Source: Peribacillus faecalis (GTDB taxonomy: Bacteria; Bacillota; Bacilli; Bacillales; DSM-1321). From it: a stretch of 64,000 bases of DNA. The position numbers and the translations under genes were made by a program. Positions 1-8,604 of the stretch are shown here, piece after piece. The stretch spans positions 32,464-96,463 of the forward strand of contig NZ_JACXSI010000003.1 in NCBI RefSeq assembly GCF_014712675.1, read 5' to 3'. Numbering within the stretch: position 1 is the first letter of the stretch; every line of letters begins with the position of its first letter. The notes below the pieces were generated by a model. The model searched no databases, had not been told where the DNA came from, and worked only from the letters and a program-made list of their open reading frames with translations.

Positions 1-564
1 TGAACCGCTTACAATTAAACCTTTATCTGTCTCTTTTTCAACACGCACAAAAACATCCGATACTTCGTGCACCTCTTTATGTCGATCGACTGGCGGATTG
101 ATAATAGCATGGTTGAAAAACCAATTCTTTTCTTGCGCTTCTTTATACCAAAACTTCGCGTTTTCTGTGAATGGAGCGTAAAAATCGGGGTTGCCTCCTA
201 GTGTCGCTAAAAAGGAAGCTTTATAATCAGGTGTTCGGCCCATTTGTCCATATGTCAATCGTGTCCATTGGGCGATGGCATCTCTTGATTCAATTAAATC
301 TTGGGCGCTTCGGGCTGCTTGGAAATATTTGTGCGTATAGCCACCGGAACCAGTATCTGTTTCTTTCGTCAACACATCTTTATACTTCGGATCATGCAAA
401 GCATCATATAATCTGGCAATGGAACGTGCTGAATTTCGGAAAGCCGGATGACTCGTCACATCTTTCACTTTTTCTCCATGCAACCAAATTTCGCGTCCAT
501 CATTCAAACTTTCCAAGTACTCTTGGCCAGTTAACGGCTTTGATACTTTTTGTTTTACAGTCAA
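1..564 (-). CDS. hpaB: 4-hydroxyphenylacetate 3-hydroxylase-family oxygenase (HpaB-like), N-terminal part
   Basis: This is the first 188 codons of a flavin-dependent aromatic hydroxylase; the rest lies beyond the window edge. The N-terminus carries the family opening LTGQEYLESLNDGR, then HPAFRNSARSIARLYDALHD, as in HpaB-type oxygenases that use reduced FAD from a partner reductase to hydroxylate 4-hydroxyphenylacetate or related phenols. The start is a TTG at 564, preceded by AGGAGG ten bases upstream; no ATG fits the conserved N-terminus. The gene upstream on the same strand is a XylR_N-type aromatic sensor regulator, which supports an aromatic-catabolism role. The family also includes 4-hydroxybutyryl-CoA dehydratase-like proteins, so the substrate is inferred. 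Confidence 0.82.
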   Translation of the reverse strand, partial: MTVKQKVSKPLTGQEYLESLNDGREIWLHGEKVKDVTSHPAFRNSARSIARLYDALHDPKYKDVLTKETDTGSGGYTHKYFQAARSAQDLIESRDAIAQWTRLTYGQMGRTPDYKASFLATLGGNPDFYAPFTENAKFWYKEAQEKNWFFNHAIINPPVDRHKEVHEVSDVFVRVEKETDKGLIVSGS

Positions 565-705
565 CTTCGATCAGCCTCCTCTACAATAGATATTCTGTTT
601 TCATGTTAATCATAGTAGATATGGCATTTTATTTTAATTACCAAAATGTATGGTGTTTTTCCGTTTTACTTTCAAAAATGAAAGTGCATCATCAGTCGGC
701 AGCAC

Positions 706-738
706 AAAAAAAAACGGGTAGTCATTTCCCGTTTTTTT
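706..738 (-). terminator. Rho-independent terminator of the aromatic regulator
   Basis: An AACGGG/CCCGTT stem flanked by A and T runs. It overlaps the stop codon of the regulator gene and separates it from hpaB. Confidence 0.75.
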
Positions 739-2515
739 GGCTTGTTGAAAGCATTGCTAAATGAACTTGCATAGCCATTTGGCATTGAAACCTGCCGCTT
801 CCCGTCCTTAAATCACTATCGAGTAATGATTCTATTTTTTCCAGCCGGTAGCGAAAACCCGGAATCGATAAATTTAATTCCTTTGCGGTACAATTTACAT
901 TTCCATTGTTTTCAAGATATGTTCGTAAAGTTTGGATCAGACTTGCCTCATTTTCCTCATCGTAGGTGACTAACTTGCCCAATATTTTTTGATAAAAGGC
1001 AATCAATGGTTTTGGCTCGGTGCTTCTCAAGACCAACATCACCGGATCCAACTGTTCATATGTTGTAAATTTGCTTTTTGTTGGGTAGGCGCAACGCAAG
1101 AAATCACAAATACGAAAAGCATCACAATAGCTTTCGCCGATTCCTTCAATAGATGTGGAAAGTCTGCCAGCTCCCATATAAACTTTCAGACCATTAAAGT
1201 GTTGTAAAATGAATGTTTCGATTTTCAACATATGTGTTTCCAGGCATGGCTGCTCTTCCATAATAATAACTACATAGCCCTTTTTTATAAAAATATCATG
1301 TGACTGAAAAGCTGTTTGCAGTAACAATTGAATAGTTTCTATTTGTTCTGGGGGACAGCAATGCAAGACAATGACACGATTACTTTTATTGACATCAATT
1401 TCAAAAATATGTTGCGCTTTACTTAAAAGAGCAGCTATATCCGCTCTCTCTTCCAGTAGCTCGTTAAAGAAGTCGATTTTCTTGCCCCATAAAGACTGCG
1501 CTATCGTCCTTTCTGTATGCATTTGAATGGAGAAAATAGAAAGTGAGCGTTCGATGACTTTTTCTTGTTCCATTGATAATGGTTCATCGCTAATCAGAAT
1601 GAGCCTCCCTAACACTTTCTCCTTCGTTTTAATAGAGAACGAACGAATCCGCTCATCAAATTTCCTTTGCGACTGCTTACTCCAATGATGATAGAATGCT
1701 TCATCATCTTTGTTCACATAACATGCTTCGATAGATTTATAGACACCCCCTCTCTCAATGACTATGCTTTTTCCGACCATAGTCGTTAATGCATTCATTA
1801 AATGAAGAATATTCTTACCTTCCAGCAATAGATCCGTTAATTGCTGATTCACTTGTTCCGATTTATTCATGACCGTATTTAACATTTTGACTTCACTATA
1901 AATACGATCAAATTCACTTGTTAGCGATTCTTGTTTATAATAGCGAAGAATATCGTGATGCTTCGGTTCGCAATGCTCCACCGTTCTTGCAACAAAATAA
2001 CAATAATCATCCTTCTTCCCGGCACAGCATTGTTCATAAATAACTACCTCTTTACCGAATGTCGCCGCTAAAAAACCTGTCGCATAACCGATTAGCATCC
2101 AGCATACGCCTTCATCACTATATCCGAAATGACGTATATGCTCCTGCGCTTCAAAAGAATGTCTCCAATAGCCTGTCATATATAGTTCATCTTCGTTGAC
2201 TTCTAATATATCAGGTTCTACCGTAACCACGCCCTCTAACGTATGCATAGAGGTGCCCGCTAAAATCAGTTCCTTCTTGCTCGTCCACTCATACATTTTC
2301 ACTAAAGATTCACCGTCATTATGACCGCTGACCCAACCGTATCTAAGCAGGAACCCTTTCGCCCTTTCCATATTTAAAGTTGTTACTAAATCACGCCTGA
2401 GAAATCCTAGTGCTTCTGCTGATATGAGCGCCATTCTTTTATCGTCAAACTTGATGGTACCTAAACGAGGATTAACATCTATCGAGTTTTCAAAAACAAT
2501 TCGATTTGCTTTAAT
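722..2515 (-). CDS. XylR N-terminal / V4R / PucR-type HTH transcriptional regulator
   Basis: Aromatic-compound-sensing regulator, probably controlling the adjacent hydroxylase gene. It has an N-terminal XylR_N sensory domain (roughly residues 15-115), a V4R small-ligand domain with clustered cysteines (EQCCAGKKDDYC), a long linker, and a C-terminal PucR-type HTH_30 (NVNCTAKELNLSIPGFRYRLEKI). It has no AAA+ domain, so it is not a sigma-54 activator like true XylR. The first in-frame ATG is at 2434, but the conserved family N-terminus (KANRIVFENSIDVNPRLGTI) continues upstream in the same frame up to an in-frame TGA. An ATT at 2515 sits ten bases after GGAGG, so I place the start there. A 2434 start would cut into the XylR_N domain. 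Function is firm at family level; the effector is unknown. Confidence 0.78.
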   Translation of the reverse strand: MKANRIVFENSIDVNPRLGTIKFDDKRMALISAEALGFLRRDLVTTLNMERAKGFLLRYGWVSGHNDGESLVKMYEWTSKKELILAGTSMHTLEGVVTVEPDILEVNEDELYMTGYWRHSFEAQEHIRHFGYSDEGVCWMLIGYATGFLAATFGKEVVIYEQCCAGKKDDYCYFVARTVEHCEPKHHDILRYYKQESLTSEFDRIYSEVKMLNTVMNKSEQVNQQLTDLLLEGKNILHLMNALTTMVGKSIVIERGGVYKSIEACYVNKDDEAFYHHWSKQSQRKFDERIRSFSIKTKEKVLGRLILISDEPLSMEQEKVIERSLSIFSIQMHTERTIAQSLWGKKIDFFNELLEERADIAALLSKAQHIFEIDVNKSNRVIVLHCCPPEQIETIQLLLQTAFQSHDIFIKKGYVVIIMEEQPCLETHMLKIETFILQHFNGLKVYMGAGRLSTSIEGIGESYCDAFRICDFLRCAYPTKSKFTTYEQLDPVMLVLRSTEPKPLIAFYQKILGKLVTYDEENEASLIQTLRTYLENNGNVNCTAKELNLSIPGFRYRLEKIESLLDSDLRTGSGRFQCQMAMQVHLAMLSTSQKNGK

Positions 2516-2630
2516 TGTTCATCATCCTCCATTCAATAGTAACCGCTTACATATACCGGTTGTATTTTATTACCAATTGCTATTATTCGCCATCACTAGA
2601 TTTTTTCCTTTTAACTAATTGCAAGATTGT

Positions 2631-2669
2631 AAAAAAAAACAGCCTGAAGCCTCCGCTCCAAGCTGTTTT
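2631..2669 (-). terminator. Terminator of the PTS IIC-like gene
   Basis: AAAACAGC/GCTGTTTT outer stem with a longer imperfect inner stem (AGCTTGGAG/CTTCAGGCT) and a run of Ts on the minus strand, just after the 2680 stop. Confidence 0.75.
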
Positions 2670-2679
2670 CCTTCTATTA

Positions 2680-3702
2680 TTATTGTACTTTTAAATGAAG
2701 ATCGCCGACTTGGACTTTGCCCATCATTTTTAACACGCGGTGTAAGCCAAGTGTAATGATAGCCGGAAGTACCATTCCGACTGCCACATAAATGAAGAAT
2801 ACGGAAAATCCTTGTGTTGTTGCGACACTGATTGGTGCAATCAATGAGCTTAGTCCCATGCCGCCAAGCTCGTATGGCACTTGGAAATCAAACATAATTG
2901 TTGCGATTGGTGCGCAGATCGCTGCTGCAACAAACGGAGGAATGATATATATCGGCTTTTTGATTAAGTTCGGAAATTGTACTTTCGGTGTTACGACAAT
3001 TTGTGCTAAAATCCCTCCAAGGTCGTTATCCTTACGTGACATGACTGTGAATCCGACGAATTGTACTGTACAGCCGATTAAAGCCGCTGCGCTCGAAACC
3101 GGGTCAAGCTGCAATGCTATTGCTAGAGCCGCTGAAGATGCTGGCGTCATTAACAGTAAACTCCACACAAGCGCGATGACAATTGAACCAATCACAGGTG
3201 AACCTTGCACTGATGCTGTGATTTGTGCGCTTAACCATGTTAATAATGGTGTCGTCACAGCTGCTAATCCAACGCCTGATACGCCGCCAATTAAGACTGC
3301 CCCTAACGGAATTGCCATAATATCCAACTTCGTTTTACCAGTCAGCTTTATGCCGACATATGTAGCAATTAAACCGGCTAATACCGCTGAAATCGGTTGT
3401 CCCGTTACGATTGTAAAATAACCTTCTGCTGTTTTTTGAATCGCTGCGCCACCGACAGTACTCGATGCCATCGCACTGAAAATCACAAGTGAATTACCGC
3501 CAAGCTGATAAGCGATACCTGCCCCCAATGCCGGCGCTAGGAGCATTTTTGCTGCTCCTCCGATTGTCATAAACATCTCCCAGCCAAGATAACCACCAAT
3601 GGATTCAAATAATAAACCAATCCCAAGAGTGACCAATACCGCATTCGCTATACCGGTAGATGCCTTATACATAAGTTCGATGAAATGTTCTTTTCTGCTC
3701 AT
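2680..3702 (-). CDS. PTS EIIC-like (PfoR/PTS_EIIC_2 family) membrane protein
   Basis: A 340-residue polytopic protein with about nine or ten hydrophobic segments rich in Gly and Ala (LGAGIAYQLGGNSLVIFSAM). This is typical of the PTS_EIIC_2 family that includes PfoR-like proteins. The family is annotated as sugar-permease related, but substrates are mostly unknown and no EIIA or EIIB gene lies nearby. AGGAG precedes the ATG by eight bases. It has its own terminator and a 20-bp perfect palindrome upstream, so it is probably monocistronic and separately regulated. Family assignment is good; transport function is inferred. Confidence 0.72.
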   Translation of the reverse strand: MSRKEHFIELMYKASTGIANAVLVTLGIGLLFESIGGYLGWEMFMTIGGAAKMLLAPALGAGIAYQLGGNSLVIFSAMASSTVGGAAIQKTAEGYFTIVTGQPISAVLAGLIATYVGIKLTGKTKLDIMAIPLGAVLIGGVSGVGLAAVTTPLLTWLSAQITASVQGSPVIGSIVIALVWSLLLMTPASSAALAIALQLDPVSSAAALIGCTVQFVGFTVMSRKDNDLGGILAQIVVTPKVQFPNLIKKPIYIIPPFVAAAICAPIATIMFDFQVPYELGGMGLSSLIAPISVATTQGFSVFFIYVAVGMVLPAIITLGLHRVLKMMGKVQVGDLHLKVQ

Positions 3703-3796
3703 ACTTTCCCACTCCTATAATTAGTTTATTATTAAAATATTCTGAATAATTAGATTAAAAGAGAGATAATTTCGCCTTTCTCTATCTAATAGAAAA

Positions 3797-3816
3797 ATAA
3801 TATATCGATATATTAT
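3797..3816. promoter_or_regulatory. 20-bp perfect palindrome upstream of the IIC-like gene
   Basis: ATAATATATCGATATATTAT is a perfect palindrome about 95 bases before the IIC-like start. A second imperfect inverted repeat (TTAGAT..AGAGA/TCTCT..ATCTAA) lies at about 3750-3792. An operator is inferred. The first 16 bases recur just upstream of the LPQTG protein gene at 25794-25809. The rest of 3703-4015 is AT-rich with no other gene seen. Confidence 0.45.
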
Positions 3817-4015
3817 CATCAATTTTCTGAAAATGCAAAAATTTTGTCGAATAAAATAGATGTTTTATTTTTCTATCACAAACGCAGCGGTACCTTTATG
3901 GAAAGACACTTCCTTTTTCTTTTTGATTTTACAAACTGTTCACTGTATTATTGTTTTCGAAAATAGAAATGGACTTGAAATTAATGTAGTTGATATATTC
4001 GAGGAGATATTATTA

Positions 4016-4060
4016 CAAAAAAGGAGGAATGAAGCTAGTATTAACTCTACTCCACTCCTC
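4016..4060 (-). terminator. Terminator of the small gene at 4047
   Basis: An 11-bp stem (GAGGAGTGGAG/CTTCATTCCTC with G-U pairs) followed by CTTTTTT on the minus strand, overlapping the stop codon. Confidence 0.8.
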
Positions 4061-4196
4061 TTTTATTATGCTCAATTATGCTTTGCAATTGATTCTTTAA
4101 TTCATTTACAAGTTCTTGCGTTGTGATGTTCTGTTCGTTGCCTTTGCTGTAGGCGTATTGTAAGATTTCTAAGAATTCCTGTTTTTTTAATTGCAT
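4047..4196 (-). CDS. Small hypothetical protein (49 aa)
   Basis: A short charged cytosolic protein that I do not recognise. It is predicted helical (QLKKQEFLEILQYAYSKG, then a Glu/Gln/Asn-rich C-terminus). The ATG at 4196 follows AAGGAAG with good spacing; longer in-frame starts run into an upstream hairpin and lack a ribosome site. It is flanked by its own terminator and by a terminator-like hairpin upstream, so it looks like an independent unit after the polysaccharide operon. No membrane segment or catalytic motif is visible. Confidence 0.6.
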   Translation of the reverse strand: MQLKKQEFLEILQYAYSKGNEQNITTQELVNELKNQLQSIIEHNKRGVE

Positions 4197-4229
4197 ATTT
4201 ATCTTCCTTTCATAAAAATAACTAAATAA

Positions 4230-4261
4230 GCCCAATCGGTTCAGCATTGAACAGATTGGGC
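4230..4261 (-). terminator. GC-rich hairpin upstream of the small gene
   Basis: GCCCAATC/GATTGGGC stem with a 16-base loop, followed by a weakly T-rich stretch on the minus strand. It could be a second terminator for the polysaccharide operon or a leader hairpin of the small gene. Confidence 0.5.
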
Positions 4262-4292
4262 CAATTTTAAGTGTCCTTAATAAATGTACAAA

Positions 4293-4327
4293 TTTAAAAA
4301 AGCCTATTCCAGTATACCTGTAATAGA
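4293..4327 (-). terminator. Terminator of the polysaccharide operon after galE
   Basis: CTATTACAG/CTGGAATAG stem followed by GGCTTTTTT on the minus strand, 46 bases past the galE stop. Confidence 0.65.
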
Positions 4328-4373
4328 CGTGTTAGAGATGTATTTAATTATTATTTAATGGTTTTCCAGATAG

Positions 4374-5417
4374 TCACTTTGGAATAATAGCATTACCTGT
4401 ATAAGTTAATTCTTCTTCCTTATCCTCTTGATAGTTCTTTTCAAATCTCCAAGCATCTCGACACATCGATACAAGATTACGTTTAGCCTTCCAGCCAAGT
4501 TCTCTTTCCGCTTTTGAAACATCAGCATAACAGGCTGCTATGTCTCCTGGTCTTCTATCTACAATTTCATATGAAATCTTTATATTGTTGGCTTCTTCAA
4601 AGGCATTTACCAATTCCAATACACTAGTGCCTTTTCCTGTACCTAAATTATAAATATGGACACCCTCAGTAAGATTATTTAATGCTGCCACATGCCCTTC
4701 TGCCAGATCCATAACATGAATATAGTCTCTAACACCTGTGCCATCAACAGTAGGATAATCATTTCCGAAAATTCTTAACTTATCAAGTTTACCATTTGCC
4801 ACTTGAGTTATATATGGCATTAAATTATTCGGAATACCGTTAGGAGCCTCACCAATTAAGCCGCTTTTATGTGCCCCGACAGGGTTAAAGTATCGTAGAA
4901 TTGATACTGAGAAATCCGGATTCGCTTTTGCGATATCTGTTAAGATTTTTTCACACATGGCTTTTGTTTCACCATATGGATTAGTTGTTGGTAGAAGATT
5001 CATTGTTTCTTTAAAAGGTACTTTATTTTCACCATAAACAGTAGCAGATGAACTGAATACAAATTTCTCCACACCGTGTTTAAGACAAGCTTTGGCAAGA
5101 ACGATAGTGCTCATTAGATTGTTATAATAATATTCCTCAGGCATTTCAGAGGACTCCCCAACTGCTTTTAAACCAGCAAAATGAATAACCCCATCTACTT
5201 TATGATTAGCAAAAATTAGTTCAATAGCTTCGTAATTAGTAACGTCTACTTTGTAGAAACTTACTTCTTTTTCCGTAATTTGTTTTACCTTTTCTAAAGT
5301 TTCAACTTTACTATTTGATAGATTATCTGCAAGAATTACATTGTACCCGGCATCTAATAATTCAATACATGTATGAGAACCTATATAACCAGTACCACCA
5401 GAAACTAAAATGTTCAT
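4374..5417 (-). CDS. galE: UDP-glucose 4-epimerase
   Basis: Interconverts UDP-glucose and UDP-galactose in the cytoplasm, supplying galactosyl donor for the polysaccharide made by this operon. The 347-residue length is normal. The N-terminal Rossmann motif GGTGYIGSHT binds NAD. SSSATVYG followed by YGETKAMCE supplies the catalytic Ser/Tyr-x3-Lys. NPVGAH and RDYIHVMDLAEGH are classic GalE signatures. It is the last gene of the cluster, with an AAGGAG ribosome site and a terminator after it. It pairs with galU near the start of the operon, which makes UDP-glucose. Very confident. Confidence 0.95.
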   Translation of the reverse strand: MNILVSGGTGYIGSHTCIELLDAGYNVILADNLSNSKVETLEKVKQITEKEVSFYKVDVTNYEAIELIFANHKVDGVIHFAGLKAVGESSEMPEEYYYNNLMSTIVLAKACLKHGVEKFVFSSSATVYGENKVPFKETMNLLPTTNPYGETKAMCEKILTDIAKANPDFSVSILRYFNPVGAHKSGLIGEAPNGIPNNLMPYITQVANGKLDKLRIFGNDYPTVDGTGVRDYIHVMDLAEGHVAALNNLTEGVHIYNLGTGKGTSVLELVNAFEEANNIKISYEIVDRRPGDIAACYADVSKAERELGWKAKRNLVSMCRDAWRFEKNYQEDKEEELTYTGNAIIPK

Positions 5418-5517
5418 ATGAATTTAATTCTCCTTATTATTCTGCTAGTATTATTTGTTAGTTTGATATTAAAATCCTACTAAGTAGTTTAAAGTTTACC
5501 TAGATTAATTAATCAAC

Positions 5518-5916
5518 TTAAACTTTTAAATTGAAAGCTAACTCATTTTTAATCTTGGTTGTAGAAATTTCAGGTGTCCTGTTCAAATATAATACTTCAC
5601 AATAGTCAGATAGATAATCGAATTTCCCTTCCCAATCGTCTCCCATCACAAACAAATCAACCTTGAACTCTTGTATATCACTAACCTTCTGATCCCAACT
5701 ATTTTCTGGAATTACTAAATCTACATATCTAATAGATTCTATTAATTTCTTTCTTTCTTCATACGAAAAGTAACAAATTTTCCCTTTCTTTTCGTTAAAT
5801 TCATTAGTAGAAATAGCAACTATTAAATAATCACCTTTTTCCTTAGCTCTTTTTAAAATATTTATATGCCCATAATGAAGTAAATCAAAAGTACCATAAG
5901 TAATTACCTTTTTCAT
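5518..5916 (-). CDS. tagD: Glycerol-3-phosphate cytidylyltransferase
   Basis: Makes CDP-glycerol from CTP and sn-glycerol-3-phosphate. The 132-residue protein has the nucleotidyltransferase HxGH motif in YGTFDLLHYGHINILKRAKE and the C-terminal RTPEISTTKIK signature of TagD. It sits between a CDP-glycerol glycerophosphotransferase gene and galE, so its product is most simply used to decorate the polysaccharide with glycerol phosphate rather than to build main-chain teichoic acid; that destination is inferred. AAAGGAA precedes the ATG. Confidence 0.93.
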   Translation of the reverse strand: MKKVITYGTFDLLHYGHINILKRAKEKGDYLIVAISTNEFNEKKGKICYFSYEERKKLIESIRYVDLVIPENSWDQKVSDIQEFKVDLFVMGDDWEGKFDYLSDYCEVLYLNRTPEISTTKIKNELAFNLKV

Positions 5917-6009
5917 TTCTAGTTCCTTTCCGTTACCTAATTGATAACACTGATTATGGTAAGCACATGATTTAAGATATCATTGTCAAAATATCAGTTT
6001 CCATATTTG

Positions 6010-7197
6010 TTATAACTCACCTTCAACCAATTTTTCGATGGCTCTAACAACTTTAATTGAAGCAGTTCCTTGTTCAAAAATATTTAATTTAACCAAGAAA
6101 TTAGTTAAGTTACTTAAATATTTTTTCTCATCAAAGTTAACTATAGTGTTAAATAATTCGTTGTTTCCTTCTACCACTGGATATGGTAAAGAATGAATAT
6201 CAAAATAAAAGTTTCTTTCTTCAATATAAGACTCAATATCTGGTGCAAATAAAAAAACTGGTTTTTTCGTGAATGAAAATTCAAACATCGTGCTTGAATA
6301 ATCAGTAATTAGTATATTACTTGCCGCTAATAACTCATACATATCATCATAATTTGTTGCATTTATTATCTCTGATGTATACTTCATAAAATTATCTTTA
6401 GAAGAAATATTCGGATGAAGTCTAACTAATATCTTCCATTGTCCTCCAAACTTCTTTTTTAATACCTTAATAAGCTCTGCAAAGTCCATTTTATATAATT
6501 TTGTATCTGCATGATCTCTAAATGTTGGTGCATACATCAAGATATTTGTATCTTTATTTATATTAAAATGTCGTTTAACCTTTTCTACAACGCCATTATC
6601 TTTTTTCAGAAGAATATCACATCTCGGAGAACCACACTCTAAAATTTTACCATTATACCAAAAAGCCGAATTGTAAAGATTCGTACAAAAATTACTATTA
6701 GATATAAATAAATCTGCCATCTTTGAATCTTGTTTTGCACATTCAATGTAAGAACTAGGAAGTTGCTTTTCCGCATCTCTTTCAATTTTCTTTAACGCTA
6801 TTCCTCCATGCCATGTTTGAATATAGAATTGCTGGTTTCTTTTAGGAGGGTAGTATGTCTTTCTACAGTTATCAATCCAAATTTTCGCAGTAGCTAATTC
6901 ATATAACGCTTTAATTGATCTATGATTTATAACTCGTATTTGCGACGGGAAATTTGATGTTTCCATTATTTCCTTCCTTGTTAACCAAACAATATCAAAA
7001 TTTTTACCTTGATTAATTATCTCTTCTATTAAGTACTTTCCATTGTCACCATAACCTTTTCCAGTATAGTTATATATAACTATTTTATTCTTCTGGATAG
7101 GAAATAACCAAAAAAAGTAGAAGAAATTCCCTTGTTTGAGACGACTCATAAATCTTATTATTTTGTGAGGTAACACTTTTTTTAATAAATCCCGCAT
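6010..7197 (-). CDS. CDP-glycerol glycerophosphotransferase (TagB/TagF-like)
   Basis: Transfers glycerol-phosphate from CDP-glycerol to a lipid-linked glycan. The Glyphos_transf domain fills most of its ~395 residues. Visible signatures are QTWHGGIALKKIERDAE, SNSNFCTNLY, MYAPTFRDHAD and ITDYSSTMFEF, the last being part of the nucleotide site. A basic amphipathic N-terminus (MRDLLKKVLPHKIIRF) suits peripheral membrane attachment. AGGGG lies nine bases before the ATG at 7197; the ATG at 7206 directly abuts AGGGG and is less likely. It is next to tagD, its donor-supplying partner. Confidence 0.85.
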   Translation of the reverse strand: MRDLLKKVLPHKIIRFMSRLKQGNFFYFFWLFPIQKNKIVIYNYTGKGYGDNGKYLIEEIINQGKNFDIVWLTRKEIMETSNFPSQIRVINHRSIKALYELATAKIWIDNCRKTYYPPKRNQQFYIQTWHGGIALKKIERDAEKQLPSSYIECAKQDSKMADLFISNSNFCTNLYNSAFWYNGKILECGSPRCDILLKKDNGVVEKVKRHFNINKDTNILMYAPTFRDHADTKLYKMDFAELIKVLKKKFGGQWKILVRLHPNISSKDNFMKYTSEIINATNYDDMYELLAASNILITDYSSTMFEFSFTKKPVFLFAPDIESYIEERNFYFDIHSLPYPVVEGNNELFNTIVNFDEKKYLSNLTNFLVKLNIFEQGTASIKVVRAIEKLVEGEL

Positions 7198-7250
7198 TAA
7201 TCCCATCCCCTGATTCTAAATAAACTTTTCTAAACAACTATGTCATCTAA

Positions 7251-8492
7251 CTATAAAAGAAATCTTTTCTTTCGAATTAGTACTACTCTATAAATAAGTA
7301 TTATTAACTCGGTTAATATTGTAAGATAACATATTGTAATAACACTAAAATTTTCTGTGAATAAAAGTACAGCCAAACCAATTATATGAAAAAGCGAACC
7401 AATTATAATTGATAAATTTGCATGTTTTGAAAGTCCCATTGGTGTTAAAACAGGAAATCCTAATATATATATAATTGGTGTCATAGCTACAATAGGAATA
7501 AGCATTCTTAGTATATTTCCCGCACTTCTAAAATCTTCACCTAATATAAAACCCATTAACTCTTCAGCGTATATCCCGACAATTAAACTTCCGATAATTA
7601 CTGGTGGCATAATAATATATAGTATTTTTCTAACTAATCTAAAATCCCGATTTTTAACCATATATGGGTATAAACTATCAGCTATAGGCGAAAAACCACT
7701 TTTAGCAGTGATCACTAGTTTATCGGTAGCGTTATATAGTCCAACTATATTACTTCCAACTGGATATATTAGACCTAGAATAAATGTATTTGTCGAGGAA
7801 TATACTGATGAAGCAATACGGGAGTAAAAAAAAGAGCTTGATCTTTTAAAAATTTTCCATATATATCTATGATCAATTTTAATGAATCTTATACCAATTT
7901 TTTTTATCGAATGTATATATATTGCTACTAACGCTACTAGATTCCCTAATGTTGTGAGTACTGGCACTAGATAGTACTGCTCTTTATCTTTTAAAAACAG
8001 AATCAATAAAAAAACAAAAGATGCTTGAATAAGCACCGTTCGAATTGTTATAGTTTTCATATTTTCTAAACCTCTATAAAGATAATCTGGGAAAAATGCA
8101 CCGGATATTACAGAGAAAAATACTAGGTAATATAAAAGGCTATCCTCTTGAAATTTAGGAATGTTTTCAATTAGAAGAACTAATATAACAAATGAAAAGG
8201 TAGTTAATATGACCTTTATTATATTTACTGCAATTACTACTTTTGATAATTCCTCTATGTTATCACGTTTTCTTGAAACTTCTTCAGTTGCAGACAGTAT
8301 AAATCCAAAGTCAATTAATACTCTAAAATAGGCCATAAAGGCTAAGGCAAATCCAAGCTTCCCATAAAATTCCGGTCCCAATATCCTTGTTTGGAAAGGA
8401 ACTGAAATAAAAGCAAAAAAATAGGATGAAAAAACCAATATATACAGTAATATGGTATTTTTAAAAAGGTTTTTCTTTTTGTCTGCATACAT
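7251..8492 (-). CDS. Wzx-type oligosaccharide flippase
   Basis: A 413-residue polytopic membrane protein of the MATE-like polysaccharide transporter group, with about twelve hydrophobic segments. It is predicted to flip undecaprenyl-linked repeat units across the membrane. The N-terminus (FSYFFAFISVPFQTRILGPE) and the segment DYLYRGLENMKTITIRT are typical of RfbX/Wzx proteins. It lies between the GT2 gene and the glycerophosphotransferase, completing a Wzx/Wzy system with the polymerase two genes upstream. The ribosome site is weak (gaaagcgag). Confidence 0.85.
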   Translation of the reverse strand: MYADKKKNLFKNTILLYILVFSSYFFAFISVPFQTRILGPEFYGKLGFALAFMAYFRVLIDFGFILSATEEVSRKRDNIEELSKVVIAVNIIKVILTTFSFVILVLLIENIPKFQEDSLLYYLVFFSVISGAFFPDYLYRGLENMKTITIRTVLIQASFVFLLILFLKDKEQYYLVPVLTTLGNLVALVAIYIHSIKKIGIRFIKIDHRYIWKIFKRSSSFFYSRIASSVYSSTNTFILGLIYPVGSNIVGLYNATDKLVITAKSGFSPIADSLYPYMVKNRDFRLVRKILYIIMPPVIIGSLIVGIYAEELMGFILGEDFRSAGNILRMLIPIVAMTPIIYILGFPVLTPMGLSKHANLSIIIGSLFHIIGLAVLLFTENFSVITICYLTILTELIILIYRVVLIRKKRFLL

Positions 8493-8604
8493 AAAAAATA
8501 ATCTCGCTTTCTTTTTGATACACTTGATTAAGAAAAGGGATTCAAATAATCGTTAGAATTAATAAAATCTCTTCATTTAGTTAAAAAGAATTTAACACTA
8601 ATAT

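Noticed and set aside
171-764. 197-codon plus-strand open frame
   Set aside because: It runs antisense to hpaB and into the intergenic region, has no ribosome site, and the minus-strand HpaB reading is unmistakable.
3860-4126. 88-codon plus-strand ORF
   Set aside because: Overlaps the better-supported minus-strand small gene and its terminator; composition is intergenic.
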